NCBI RefSeq assembly: GCF_016009175.1
Contig: NZ_JADUCM010000002.1
Location: forward strand, 372,001 to 436,000
Direction: 5' to 3'
Origin: Pseudomonas alkylphenolica
GTDB taxonomy: Bacteria > Pseudomonadota > Gammaproteobacteria > Pseudomonadales > Pseudomonadaceae
DNA length: 64,000 nucleotides
Under the pieces are notes generated by a model, which was not told where the DNA came from, searched no databases, and saw only the letters and a list, made by a program, of their open reading frames with translations. A program made the position numbers and the translations under genes. Positions 37,562-46,232 of the stretch are shown piece by piece; positions within the stretch are counted from its first letter, which is position 1; each line of letters starts with the position of its first letter.

Positions 37562-37740
37562 AGGCTCCCCGACGAACCGCTGTCGGTGTAGCCCTTGAAC
37601 CCGAAAGTTCAAGGTGGAGATTGCAGGAGGCGTTAAGGCTTTCCGTCAAGCGGACATGCACACCGGCCCCACGTGCAACCCCCGTGGTTGTGCGTATCGG
37701 CTCAGGGACATGACCGACTGGCAAGCACTCCAGGGAGTGG
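37562..37740 (-). ncRNA. ssrS: 6S RNA
   Basis: Regulatory RNA that mimics an open promoter and sequesters sigma-70 RNA polymerase. The minus-strand region between zapA and 5-FCL contains a -10 TATACT (37750-37745), then an RNA whose 5' part (CACTCCCTGGAGTGC) and 3' part (GTTCGTCGGGGAGCC) can form the long closing stem around a largely unpaired middle. Positions are approximate by several bases. The zapA-ssrS-ygfA order is the conserved 6S locus. A stem TTTGCTCG/CGAGCAAA lies just beyond the 3' end (37528-37553). Confidence 0.86.
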
Positions 37741-37757
37741 CGCCAGTATACTGAATC

Positions 37758-38075
37758 TCAACTGGTTTTTGTATTCGGATCGTCGGCCAGTGCCTGATCG
37801 ACACGTTCGAGCAGGTCGCGAACCTGTTCGCGGGTGGCACCACCGGCAGGTGTTTCGGGGCGTTCCTGGTTGTGCAGCAGGTCATGGGTGATGTTCAGCG
37901 CAGCCATCACCGCGATACGGTCGGCACCGATCACTTTGCCGCTGCTGCGGATTTCACGCATTTTGCCGTCCAGGTAGCGCGCGGCGCTGACCAGGTTGCT
38001 GCGCTCTTCAGGCGGACAGATGATCGAATACTCTTTGTCGAGGATCTGAACGGTGACGCTATTGCTTGAACTCAT
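37758..38075 (-). CDS. zapA: Cell division protein ZapA
   Basis: Cytosolic FtsZ-bundling protein that recruits to the Z-ring. 105 residues: N-terminal globular ZapA domain (VTVQILDKEYSIICPPEERSN, in part; then LVSAARYLDGKMREI) and C-terminal coiled coil with ALNITHDLL. Its start overlaps the stop of the upstream coiled-coil gene by 4 bases (ATGA). Confidence 0.95.
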   Translation of the reverse strand: MSSSNSVTVQILDKEYSIICPPEERSNLVSAARYLDGKMREIRSSGKVIGADRIAVMAALNITHDLLHNQERPETPAGGATREQVRDLLERVDQALADDPNTKTS

Positions 38076-38281
38076 GAGTCTTGCTCCAGGGCCTTGAGTC
38101 GCAAAATCATCGATTCGACCTTACGCCGGGCGATTTCATTTTTTTCGATGAGGTGGGCGCGCTCCTCGCGCCAGGACTTTTCCTGAGCTTGTAGGAGTGC
38201 ATTTTGCCGTTTTAGTTGCTCGACTCGCTCAATCAGCTGTTCGAATCGGCCCATCAGCGTTTGCAGATCGTTCTCTTGCAT
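38072..38281 (-). CDS. TIGR02449 family small coiled-coil protein (ZapB-like)
   Basis: 69 residues from ATG 38281: an uninterrupted heptad-rich coiled coil (LMGRFEQLIERVEQLKRQNALL). Pseudomonad genes of this family sit directly upstream of zapA, and their size and coiled coil resemble ZapB, suggesting a division-related partner; sequence alone does not prove it. Overlaps zapA by 4 bases. Confidence 0.85.
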   Translation of the reverse strand: MQENDLQTLMGRFEQLIERVEQLKRQNALLQAQEKSWREERAHLIEKNEIARRKVESMILRLKALEQDS

Positions 38282-38432
38282 TGGTTGCACTCGATTCGGT
38301 CTGGCGGGTGATTGCCTGGTTTATGCCCAGGCCAGCTCCGAGTTGGCCACGTCGATAGTCTTGGCGCGCCTGCCGGTGCTAGGATACAAGGTCTTCATTC
38401 TAGTCATTGCGCCGTCTGGCGCCTAGTTGCCC

Positions 38433-38987
38433 ATGCCTAATACCAATTCGCCGTACACCGCATTCGCCACCTTGCTCAGCAGCAACGGGCATCCTGTCTC
38501 GCCTGCCGAACTGCACGGCCTGTTGCTCGGCCGTAGCTGCGCCGGTGCCGGCTTCGACGCCGAAGCCTGGCTGGCCGATGCCGCCCAGCTGCTGGAGTCG
38601 GAACCTGCCGACAACGTTCGTAACGCCTTGATCGGCCTGCAGGAAATGGTCAAGGGCGAACTCACCGGTGAAGATATCACCATCGTCCTGTTGCTGCCGG
38701 GCGACGAGTTGCCGTTGACTGAGCGTGCACAAGCGCTGGGCCAGTGGTGCCAGGGCTTTCTGACCGGCTTTGGCCTGAACTCCGGCGGCCTGGTGCTGAG
38801 CACCGAAGCCAAGGAAGTGCTCGGTGACCTGGACGCCATTTCCCAGGTTCAGGATGCCCTGGAAGAGTCCGAAGACGGCGAAAGCGACTATATGGAAGTA
38901 ATGGAATACCTGCGCGTCGCACCGCTGCTGCTGTACACGGAGCTGGCCAAGCCGGCCGAGCCTGCGGCCAAACCTTCGTTGCACTGA
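38433..38987 (+). CDS. UPF0149 / YgfB family protein
   Basis: 184 residues from ATG 38433. All-helical conserved protein with family blocks [25 protein letters not shown] and an acidic C-terminal half ([19 protein letters not shown]). YgfB is the first gene of the ygfB-pepP-ubiH group also in E. coli; in P. aeruginosa YgfB was reported to influence ampDh3 expression. Divergent from the zapA operon, and 23 bases upstream of pepP. Confidence 0.9.
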   Translation: MPNTNSPYTAFATLLSSNGHPVSPAELHGLLLGRSCAGAGFDAEAWLADAAQLLESEPADNVRNALIGLQEMVKGELTGEDITIVLLLPGDELPLTERAQALGQWCQGFLTGFGLNSGGLVLSTEAKEVLGDLDAISQVQDALEESEDGESDYMEVMEYLRVAPLLLYTELAKPAEPAAKPSLH

Positions 38988-39010
38988 TCAATCAGGAAGC
39001 ACCACTGCCC

Positions 39011-40345
39011 ATGAGCCATATCCCCAAGTCGGAATACGCCCGTCGACGCAAGGCGCTGATGGCGCAGATGGTGCCCAACAGTATTGCCATCCTGCCCGCC
39101 GCCGCCGTTGCCATACGCAACCGCGACGTCGAGCACGTCTACCGTCAGGACAGCGACTTCCAGTACCTCAGCGGCTTCCCCGAGCCAGAGGCAGTGATTG
39201 CCCTGATTCCCGGCCGCGAGCACGGCGAATATGTGCTGTTCTGCCGCGAGCGCAATCCGGAACGCGAGCTGTGGGACGGGCTGCGCGCAGGCCAGGAAGG
39301 TGCGGTGCGCAACTATGGCGCCGACGACGCGTTTCCCATCACCGACATCGACGACATCCTGCCCGGCCTGATCGAAGGCCGTGACCGGGTGTATTCGGCC
39401 ATGGGCAGCAACCCGGAATTCGACCGCCACCTGATGGAATGGATCAACGTGATCCGTTCCAAGGCTCGCCTCGGTGCCCAGCCACCGAACGAATTCGTTG
39501 CCCTGGATCATCTGCTGCACGACATGCGCCTGTATAAATCGGCGGCAGAGGTCAAAGTGATGCGTGAGGCCGCGGCCATTTCCGCCCGTGCCCATATCCG
39601 TGCCATGCAGGCCTGCCGCGCTGGCTTGCATGAGTACAGCCTGGAAGCCGAACTGGATTACGAATTTCGCAAGGGCGGGGCAAAGATGCCGGCATACGGC
39701 TCGATTGTCGCGGCCGGGCGCAACAGCTGCATCCTGCACTATCAGGAAAACGATGCGCCGCTCAAGGACGGCGATCTGGTGTTGATCGACGCCGGTTGCG
39801 AGATCGACTGCTATGCCAGTGACATCACTCGCACCTTCCCGGTCAGCGGCCGGTTCTCGCCGGAGCAAAAGGCGATCTATGAACTGGTGCTCAAAGCGCA
39901 GGAAGCCGCCTTTGCGGTAATTGCGCCGGGCAAGCACTGGAACCATGCCCACGAGGCAACGGTTCAGGTGATCACCGAAGGGCTGGTGGAATTGGGCCTG
40001 CTCAAGGGCAACGTGCAGGAGCTGATCGACAGCGAAGCCTACCGGGCGTTCTACATGCACCGTGCCGGGCACTGGCTGGGCATGGATGTGCATGATGTCG
40101 GTGAGTACAAGGTGGGTGGGCAGTGGCGCGTGCTGGAACCCGGCATGGCCCTGACCGTGGAGCCTGGCATCTACATCGGTGCCGACAATCAGGATGTTGC
40201 GAAGAAATGGCGCGGCATCGGTGTACGTATCGAGGATGACGTAGTGGTAACCAGACAGGGCTGTGAAATCCTGACCTCAGGCGTGCCGAAGACGGTCGCT
40301 GAAATCGAAGCGCTGATGGCTGCCGCGCGCAGTGTGGCGGCATGA
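39011..40345 (+). CDS. pepP: Xaa-Pro aminopeptidase P
   Basis: Removes N-terminal residues preceding proline. 444 residues, creatinase-like N-terminal domain plus pita-bread metalloprotease domain. Metal ligands: the aspartates in DAGCEIDCYASDITRTFP, the histidine in HRAGHWLGMDVHDVG, and the glutamates in TVEPGIY and GVRIEDDVVVT. Stop overlaps ubiH start by 4 bases (ATGA), confirming the pepP-ubiH operon. Confidence 0.96.
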   Translation: MSHIPKSEYARRRKALMAQMVPNSIAILPAAAVAIRNRDVEHVYRQDSDFQYLSGFPEPEAVIALIPGREHGEYVLFCRERNPERELWDGLRAGQEGAVRNYGADDAFPITDIDDILPGLIEGRDRVYSAMGSNPEFDRHLMEWINVIRSKARLGAQPPNEFVALDHLLHDMRLYKSAAEVKVMREAAAISARAHIRAMQACRAGLHEYSLEAELDYEFRKGGAKMPAYGSIVAAGRNSCILHYQENDAPLKDGDLVLIDAGCEIDCYASDITRTFPVSGRFSPEQKAIYELVLKAQEAAFAVIAPGKHWNHAHEATVQVITEGLVELGLLKGNVQELIDSEAYRAFYMHRAGHWLGMDVHDVGEYKVGGQWRVLEPGMALTVEPGIYIGADNQDVAKKWRGIGVRIEDDVVVTRQGCEILTSGVPKTVAEIEALMAAARSVAA

Positions 40346-41535
40346 GCAGGGTCAATCTGGCAATAATTGGCGGCGGTCTGGTCGGTGCCAGCCTGGCGCT
40401 GGCCTTGCAGGCCGGGGCCAAGGCCCGTGGCTGGAAGATCCTGCTGATCGAACCCTTTGCACCGGGCGATACCTTTCAGCCCAGCTATGACGCGCGCTCT
40501 TCAGCGTTGTCGTTCGGCACCCGGCAGATCTATGAACGCCTGGGCCTGTGGCAGGCCATCAGCCGCCGCGCCGAGCCGATCCGCCAGATCCAGGTGTCCG
40601 ACCGCGGCCGTTTTGGCGCCACCCGCCTGGATGCGCTGGAAGAGGGCGTTCCCGCGCTGGGTTACGTGGTGGAGAACGCCTGGCTGGGTCAATGCCTGTG
40701 GAAAGGCCTGGATGCCGACGTGGTGAGCTGGCGCTGCCCGGCTGAAGTGACCACCCTGCAAGCGCTGGAAGATGGCTACCGGTTGACGCTCAACGACGAC
40801 ACGGTGGTCGAGTGCGACCTGGCCGTACTGGCCGATGGCGGGCGTTCCGGCTTGCGCGAGCAATTGGGTATCCATGTCAGCCAGCGGCCTTACAACCAGA
40901 GTGCGCTGATCGCCAACATCACCCCGAGCGAAGCCCATCGTGGCCAGGCTTTCGAGCGTTTCACCGACGAAGGGCCGATGGCGCTGCTGCCGCTGCCGGA
41001 AAACCGCTGTGCGCTGGTCTGGACCCGCGTCGGCATGGACGCCAAGCGCCTGGCCGAACTGGACGAGCGCAGCTTCCTGAATGAATTGCAGGGGGTGTTC
41101 GGCTACCGCTTGGGCACTTTGCGTCAGGTCGGTGCCCGGCACCTGTACCCGCTGTCGCTGGTCGAGGCCCAGGAGCAGGTGCGCCCGCACCTGGTGGTGC
41201 TGGGTAACGCCGCGCACAGCCTGCACCCGATAGCCGGGCAGGGTTTCAACCTGTCGCTGCGCGATGTGCAGTCGCTGGCTGAAGGCTTGTTGGCAGGTCC
41301 TGCCGTGCCGGGTGATTTTGCCACCCTGCAGGCCTACCGCGAACGCCAGCGCCTCGACCAGGACCTGACCGTGGGCTTCTCCGACCGGGTCACCCGCCTG
41401 TTCGGCAGCGCTCAGCCGCTGATTGCCACCGGGCGTAACCTGGGACTGCTCGGGCTTGACCTGTTGCCCCCTGCCAAGCGTTGGTTCGCACGACAGGCCA
41501 TGGGCCTGGGAACCCGTCCGGACCTACGGAGCTGA
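40342..41535 (+). CDS. ubiH: 2-octaprenyl-6-methoxyphenol hydroxylase
   Basis: FAD-dependent monooxygenase adding a ring hydroxyl in aerobic ubiquinone synthesis. 397 residues: N-terminal FAD-binding IIGGGLVGASLALAL, mid-protein LAVLADGGRSGLR (DG motif) and C-terminal LGNAAHSLHPIAGQGFNLSL (GD-type motif with ASN in place of the usual Asp). Follows pepP with overlap and precedes the DUF4442 gene by 2 bases. Confidence 0.94.
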   Translation: MSRVNLAIIGGGLVGASLALALQAGAKARGWKILLIEPFAPGDTFQPSYDARSSALSFGTRQIYERLGLWQAISRRAEPIRQIQVSDRGRFGATRLDALEEGVPALGYVVENAWLGQCLWKGLDADVVSWRCPAEVTTLQALEDGYRLTLNDDTVVECDLAVLADGGRSGLREQLGIHVSQRPYNQSALIANITPSEAHRGQAFERFTDEGPMALLPLPENRCALVWTRVGMDAKRLAELDERSFLNELQGVFGYRLGTLRQVGARHLYPLSLVEAQEQVRPHLVVLGNAAHSLHPIAGQGFNLSLRDVQSLAEGLLAGPAVPGDFATLQAYRERQRLDQDLTVGFSDRVTRLFGSAQPLIATGRNLGLLGLDLLPPAKRWFARQAMGLGTRPDLRS

Positions 41536-41537
41536 GC

Positions 41538-42020
41538 ATGGCCGACGCAAAGAAACTGGCACGGCGTGCGCGCATGCTGCGCTGGTTGCTGAACTTTTAT
41601 CCGCCGTACATCGGTGCCGGCATTCGCGTGCAGAGCATCAGCCCGGATTTTTACCAGGTAAAAGTGCGCATGGGCCTGTCGCGGTTCAATCGCAATTATG
41701 TCGGCACCCAGTTTGGCGGCAGCCTCTACTCGATGGTCGATCCGTTCTACATGCTGATGCTGATGCAGCTGTTGGGACGCGAATACATCGTCTGGGACAA
41801 GGCCGCCAGCATCGACTTCATCGCACCGGGCAAGGGCCCGGTGTTTGCCGACCTGCGCATTGACGAGGGCTTGCTGACCGAGATTCGCGAGCACACAGCA
41901 GGCGGCAAGAAATACCTGCCACGACTTCAGGTCGATATCCGTGACGCTGCCGGCGAGCTGGTAGCACGGGTCGACAAAACCCTTTATGTGCGGCTCAAGC
42001 CGCAAGCGAGACAGGCTTAA
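41538..42020 (+). CDS. DUF4442 hot-dog-fold (thioesterase-like) protein
   Basis: 160 residues from ATG 41538. Segments NRNYVGTQFGGSLYSMVDPF and YIVWDKAASIDFIAPGKGPV match the hot-dog DUF4442 family related to PaaI thioesterases, but no catalytic Asp/Glu pairing can be assigned by eye. It is sandwiched between ubiH (2-base gap) and ubiI (3-base gap), so it is surely co-transcribed with ubiquinone genes; a role on an acyl or lipid intermediate is only inference. Confidence 0.78.
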   Translation: MADAKKLARRARMLRWLLNFYPPYIGAGIRVQSISPDFYQVKVRMGLSRFNRNYVGTQFGGSLYSMVDPFYMLMLMQLLGREYIVWDKAASIDFIAPGKGPVFADLRIDEGLLTEIREHTAGGKKYLPRLQVDIRDAAGELVARVDKTLYVRLKPQARQA

Positions 42021-42023
42021 GGC

Positions 42024-43247
42024 ATGGAAATGCGCGCAGATCTGTTGATTGTCGGTGCCGGTATGGTCGGCAGCGCCCTGGCCCTGGCGTTGCAGCACAG
42101 TGGCCTGGAAATTCTCCTGCTCGACGGCAGCCCGATGTCGGTCCCGCCGTTTGATGATCAGTCGGCTTTCGAGCCGCGGGTCAGTGCCTTGTCGATGGCC
42201 AGTCAGCGCATCCTTGAGCGTCTGGGGGCGTGGCAAGGCGTCAGTGCACGGCGCCTGAGCCCGTATTCGGACATGCGGGTGTGGGATGGCAGCGGTACCG
42301 GGCAGATCCACTTCTCGGCCGCCAGTGTGCACGCCGAGGTGCTCGGGCACATCGTCGAGAACCGGGTGGTGCAGGACGGTCTGCTGGAGCGCCTGCACGA
42401 CAGCGAGATCGGCTTGCTGGCCAATGCCCGTCTGGAGCAGATGCGCCGCTCCGGTGACGAGTGGCTGCTGACCCTTGCCGATGGTCGTACCTTGCGTGCA
42501 CCGTTGGTGATTGCTGCCGACGGTGCGAACTCGGCTGTGCGCCGCCTGACCGGCTGCGAAACCCGCGAATGGGACTACCTGCACCACGCCATTGTCACCA
42601 GCGTGCGCTGCGCCGAGCCTCACCAGGCCACCGCCTGGCAGCGCTTTACCGATGACGGCCCGTTGGCCTTCCTGCCATTGCTGCGTGACGGCCGGCAGGA
42701 CTGGTGCTCGATCGTCTGGTCGACCACGCCGGAGCAGGCCGAGCACCTGATGAAGCTGGACGATGTCGCGTTCTGCGCCCAGCTTGAGCGCGCCTTCGAA
42801 GGACGCCTGGGGACGGTGCTACAGGCTGACCCCCGCGTGTGTGTGCCGCTGCGCCAGCGTCATGCTAAACGTTATGTGGCCGAAGGCCTGGCCCTGATTG
42901 GTGATGCCGCGCACACCATTCACCCGCTGGCCGGGCAGGGGGTGAACCTGGGCTTTCTCGATGCGGCAGTACTGGCCGAAGAGCTTCTGCATGCCTACGA
43001 GCGCGGTGAGCGGCTGGCCGATGTGCGCGTATTGAGTCGTTACGAGCGCCGGCGCATGCCGCATAACCTGGCGTTGATGGCGGCCATGGAAGGTTTCGAG
43101 CGTTTGTTCCAGGCCGACCCCTTGCCGCTGCGCTGGCTGCGCAACACCGGTTTGAAGTGGGTTGAGCAATTGCCCGAAGCCAAGGCCTTGTTCGTGCGCC
43201 AGGCCTTGGGCCTGAGCGGCGATTTGCCGGAACTGGCGCGCGCCTGA
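42024..43247 (+). CDS. ubiI: UbiH/UbiF/VisC-family ubiquinone hydroxylase (UbiI type)
   Basis: Second FAD monooxygenase of the ubiquinone operon, likely C5-hydroxylase (UbiI/VisC). 407 residues with VGAGMVGSALALAL, LVIAADGANSAVRRL and IGDAAHTIHPLAGQGVNLGFLDA. It is homologous to ubiH in the same operon, so the two probably arose by duplication. Which ring position each attacks is inferred from order, as in E. coli ubiH-visC. Confidence 0.9.
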   Translation: MEMRADLLIVGAGMVGSALALALQHSGLEILLLDGSPMSVPPFDDQSAFEPRVSALSMASQRILERLGAWQGVSARRLSPYSDMRVWDGSGTGQIHFSAASVHAEVLGHIVENRVVQDGLLERLHDSEIGLLANARLEQMRRSGDEWLLTLADGRTLRAPLVIAADGANSAVRRLTGCETREWDYLHHAIVTSVRCAEPHQATAWQRFTDDGPLAFLPLLRDGRQDWCSIVWSTTPEQAEHLMKLDDVAFCAQLERAFEGRLGTVLQADPRVCVPLRQRHAKRYVAEGLALIGDAAHTIHPLAGQGVNLGFLDAAVLAEELLHAYERGERLADVRVLSRYERRRMPHNLALMAAMEGFERLFQADPLPLRWLRNTGLKWVEQLPEAKALFVRQALGLSGDLPELARA

Positions 43248-43296
43248 ACGGGCAGCAACATCTGGTAACTCCTCCCTTGTGAGTTCGGTTGAGAAG

Positions 43297-43321
43297 GCAA
43301 ATGGGATTAACTACCATTTGC
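43297..43321. promoter_or_regulatory. Inverted repeat before the ferric-binding-protein gene
   Basis: GCAAATGG and CCATTTGC, perfect 8-base arms 9 bases apart, extendable with a 2-base bulge to AAGG/CCTT. Located 28 bases before the start codon. It resembles an operator but does not fit the Fur box. Confidence 0.4.
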
Positions 43322-43349
43322 GCCTTAATTGAATTCCGAGGACTGCACC

Positions 43350-44351
43350 ATGTTGCCACGCAAGCACGTATTGGCCGCCCTGGCTCTGACTCTGTTGGGC
43401 GGCACCGCCCAGGCGGCAGACGAGGTGGTGGTGTATTCCTCGCGCATCGACGAGCTGATCAAGCCGGTGTTTGATGCCTATACCGCCAAGACCGGGGTCA
43501 AGATCAAGTTCATCACCGACAAGGAAGCGCCGCTGATGCAACGGATCAAGGCCGAGGGGCAGAACGCCACCACCGACCTGCTGCTGACCGTTGATGCCGG
43601 CAACCTCTGGCAGGCAGAGCAGATGGGCATTCTGCAGCCGATCAAGTCCGAAGTGATCGATGCCAACATTCCCTCGCAATACCGCGCCTCGTCCCACGAC
43701 TGGACCGGCCTGAGCCTGCGTGCGCGGACCATCGCCTACTCCACAGAGCGGGTCAAACCCGAAGAGCTGAGCACCTACGAAGCCCTGGCGGACAAGCACT
43801 GGGAAGGTCGCCTGTGCCTACGCACGGCGAAGAAGGTCTACAACCAGTCGCTGACCGCTACCCTGATCGAAACCCACGGCGAGCAGAAAACCGAAGAAAT
43901 CATCAAGGGCTGGGTCAACAACCTGTCCACCGATGTGTTCTCCGACGACACCGCCTTGCTGCAAGCCATCAATGCCGGCCAGTGCGACGTCGGTATCGTC
44001 AACACCTACTACTACGGTCGCCTGCACAAGGAAAACCCGAAACTGGCGGTCAAGCTGTTCTGGCCAAACCAGGCCGACCGTGGCGTACACGTCAACCTCT
44101 CGGGTATTGGCCTGACCAAGTACGCACCGCATCCTGAGGCAGCGAAAAAACTGGTCGAGTGGATGACCGGTGAAGAAGCACAGAAGATTTTCGCCGGTGT
44201 GAACCAGGAGTTCCCGGCCAACCCGAAAGTCGCTCCCTCTGAAGAAGTCGCGGCCTGGGGTAGCTTCAAGGCTGACACCATCCCGGTCGAAATTGCCGGC
44301 AAGCGTCAGGCAGAAGCCATTCGCCTGATGGATCGGGCTGGCTGGAACTAA
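43350..44351 (+). CDS. Fe(3+) ABC transporter substrate-binding protein (FbpA/FutA type)
   Basis: Periplasmic ferric-iron receptor, 333 residues from ATG 43350 (CCGAGGA Shine-Dalgarno). Signal peptide ~1-22 (ends AQA). Transferrin-fold blocks: [36 protein letters not shown], and the C-lobe iron-ligand tyrosine pair in [10 protein letters not shown]. Family resemblance to iron/thiamine-type periplasmic binding proteins; substrate ferric iron is the usual one. The permease gene follows after a structured 139-base gap. Confidence 0.92.
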   Translation: MLPRKHVLAALALTLLGGTAQAADEVVVYSSRIDELIKPVFDAYTAKTGVKIKFITDKEAPLMQRIKAEGQNATTDLLLTVDAGNLWQAEQMGILQPIKSEVIDANIPSQYRASSHDWTGLSLRARTIAYSTERVKPEELSTYEALADKHWEGRLCLRTAKKVYNQSLTATLIETHGEQKTEEIIKGWVNNLSTDVFSDDTALLQAINAGQCDVGIVNTYYYGRLHKENPKLAVKLFWPNQADRGVHVNLSGIGLTKYAPHPEAAKKLVEWMTGEEAQKIFAGVNQEFPANPKVAPSEEVAAWGSFKADTIPVEIAGKRQAEAIRLMDRAGWN

Positions 44352-44371
44352 GCGCAAGGCTTTATCCTTTC

Positions 44372-44440
44372 GGGGCCTGGTCAGGCCCCATTCGCTGACA
44401 AGGCCGGTTCCCGTGTTTTAACACCTGTGGCCCCGGCCTT
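44372..44440 (+). promoter_or_regulatory. Paired hairpins between the binding-protein and permease genes
   Basis: GGGGCC-TGGTCA-GGCCCC at 44372-44389, then 8-base arms AAGGCCGG (44400-44407) and CCGGCCTT (44433-44440) enclosing GTGTTTTAACAC. Two successive stable stems after a binding-protein gene usually attenuate readthrough or protect its mRNA, giving more binding protein than permease. Confidence 0.6.
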
Positions 44441-44490
44441 GCTTGCGATCGACCGCCACGCGGTCGTCATCACTGCACAGAGAGTTCCTT

Positions 44491-46113
44491 TTGGCTCACC
44501 CCGCCCAACGCCGCTGGTATCCCCTGGTTTTCGCCATTGCCGCCCTGGTGCTGCTGCCGCTGAGCGTACTGCTGTTGTCGTGGCAGTCGGTCGACACGCA
44601 GATCTGGTCGCATTTGCTCGATACCCAGATGAGCCGTCTGCTGGGCAATACCCTGACCCTGATTGCCGGGGTCGGCGTGGGCGTCACCTTGCTGGGTGTG
44701 AGCCTGGCCTGGCTGACCAGTTTGTGCGAGTTTCCCGGTCGGCGCTGGCTGGACTGGGCGCTGATGCTGCCGTTTGCCATTCCGGCCTACGTCCTGGCGT
44801 TTGTCTTCGTTGGCCTGCTGGACTTTGCCGGGCCGGTGCAAACCCTGCTGCGTGAATCGTTCGGGCCCATGCGCCTGCCGCGAGTGCGTTCCACCGGCGG
44901 GGTGATCATCGTGCTGGTGCTGGTGTTTTACCCCTATGTCTACCTGTTGGCGCGCAACGCGTTCCTGGCCCAGGGCAAAGGCCTGATGGAGGCGGCGAGG
45001 GTCTTGGGGCATTCGCCGTTGCAGGCGTTCTGGCGGGTGGCAATACCCATGGCGCGTCCGGCCATTGGCGCCGGTGTTGCCTTGGCGTTAATGGAAACCC
45101 TGGCCGATTTCGGTGCGGTGTCGGTATTCAATTTCGACACCTTCACCACTGCGATCTACAAGACCTGGTATGGCTTCTTCAGCCTGTCGAGTGCCGCTCA
45201 ACTGGCCAGCCTGTTGCTGCTGGCGGTGATGCTGGTGCTCTACGGTGAGCGCCGTGCCCGGGGCGCCGTGCGTGGCAGCAATGAACGGCCGCGAGCCAAG
45301 GCGCTGTACCACCTGCGTGGGGTCAAGGCGTTGGCTGCCTCAAGCTGGTGCCTGTTGGTGTTTGCCTGTGCGTTCGTCATCCCCGTGCTGCAATTGCTGG
45401 TGTGGTTCTGGCAGCGTGGTCGCTTCGACCTGGATGAGCGCTATACCAACCTGATCCTGCACACCCTTTACCTGGGCGCGATGGCGGCGCTGATTACCGT
45501 GAGTGTGGCCCTGGTACTGGCATTTGCCCGCCGGCAAGCGCCGACACCGGGCATCCGTGCCGGTGTTGGCCTGGCGAACATGGGCTATGCCTTGCCGGGC
45601 TCGGTGCTGGCGGTGTCGATCATGCTGGCCTTCAGTTACCTGGATAACCAGCTGGTGGTGCCGCTGTCGAACGTGCTGGGCGGGGCGGGCAGGCCACTGC
45701 TGCTGGGTAGCCTGTTTGCCTTGCTGCTGGCCTACCTGGTGCGCTTCATCGCCGTGGCCTACGGCCCGCTGGAAAACAGCCTGGAGCGTATTCGTCCGTC
45801 ACTGCCCGAGGCTTCCCGTAGCCTCGGGGTCGGTGGGCCACGATTGTTTATCAAGGTGTATCTGCCTTTGCTGGTACCCGGTGCCTTGAGCGCCGCCTTG
45901 CTGGTGTTTGTCGATGTGCTCAAGGAAATGCCGGCCACCTTGCTGATGCGTCCGTTTGGCTGGGACACCCTGGCCGTGCGCATCTTTGAAATGACCAGCG
46001 AAGGCGAGTGGGCGCGGGCGTCGCTACCCGCGCTAACGCTGATTCTGGTGGGCCTGCTACCGGTTATCGGGTTGATTCGACGTTCGTCCCGGCACCTCGG
46101 TCAAACGCGCTGA
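44491..46113 (+). CDS. Iron(III) ABC transporter permease, duplicated (FbpB type)
   Basis: Inner-membrane permease with two fused halves, 540 residues if started at TTG 44491 (AGAGAG precedes it). Each half carries a binding-protein-dependent transport EAA loop: EAARVLGHSPLQAFWRVAIP (~165) and EASRSLGVGGPRLFIKVYLP (~450). About twelve hydrophobic helices. No adjacent ATP-binding gene (fbpC) is present: the next gene is gcvT. An in-frame ATG is not available near the start, so TTG or another near-cognate codon must be used. Confidence 0.9.
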   Translation: MAHPAQRRWYPLVFAIAALVLLPLSVLLLSWQSVDTQIWSHLLDTQMSRLLGNTLTLIAGVGVGVTLLGVSLAWLTSLCEFPGRRWLDWALMLPFAIPAYVLAFVFVGLLDFAGPVQTLLRESFGPMRLPRVRSTGGVIIVLVLVFYPYVYLLARNAFLAQGKGLMEAARVLGHSPLQAFWRVAIPMARPAIGAGVALALMETLADFGAVSVFNFDTFTTAIYKTWYGFFSLSSAAQLASLLLLAVMLVLYGERRARGAVRGSNERPRAKALYHLRGVKALAASSWCLLVFACAFVIPVLQLLVWFWQRGRFDLDERYTNLILHTLYLGAMAALITVSVALVLAFARRQAPTPGIRAGVGLANMGYALPGSVLAVSIMLAFSYLDNQLVVPLSNVLGGAGRPLLLGSLFALLLAYLVRFIAVAYGPLENSLERIRPSLPEASRSLGVGGPRLFIKVYLPLLVPGALSAALLVFVDVLKEMPATLLMRPFGWDTLAVRIFEMTSEGEWARASLPALTLILVGLLPVIGLIRRSSRHLGQTR

Positions 46114-46161
46114 GGGTGCCAGCGTCCAAGCTTGCAGCTACAATGCGCGGCATTCTGTGGT

Positions 46162-46194
46162 CGGTCTTACAGACCGGGTAGCGCAAACGCTGCC
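46162..46194 (+). promoter_or_regulatory. Tandem hairpins in the gcvT leader
   Basis: CGGTCT-TAC-AGACCG followed at once by GGTAGCG-CAAA-CGCTGCC (one G.T pair). They lie 39 bases before gcvT. I compared the leader with the glycine-riboswitch core and could not find it, so they are reported as structure only. Confidence 0.5.
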
Positions 46195-46232
46195 TAAAGC
46201 CGAAGCCTCGCCACGCCCGGAAGGAGAAACCC

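Noticed and set aside
46114..46232. Glycine riboswitch upstream of gcvT
   Set aside because: The conserved glycine-aptamer core could not be found by eye; kept only as two unnamed hairpins.
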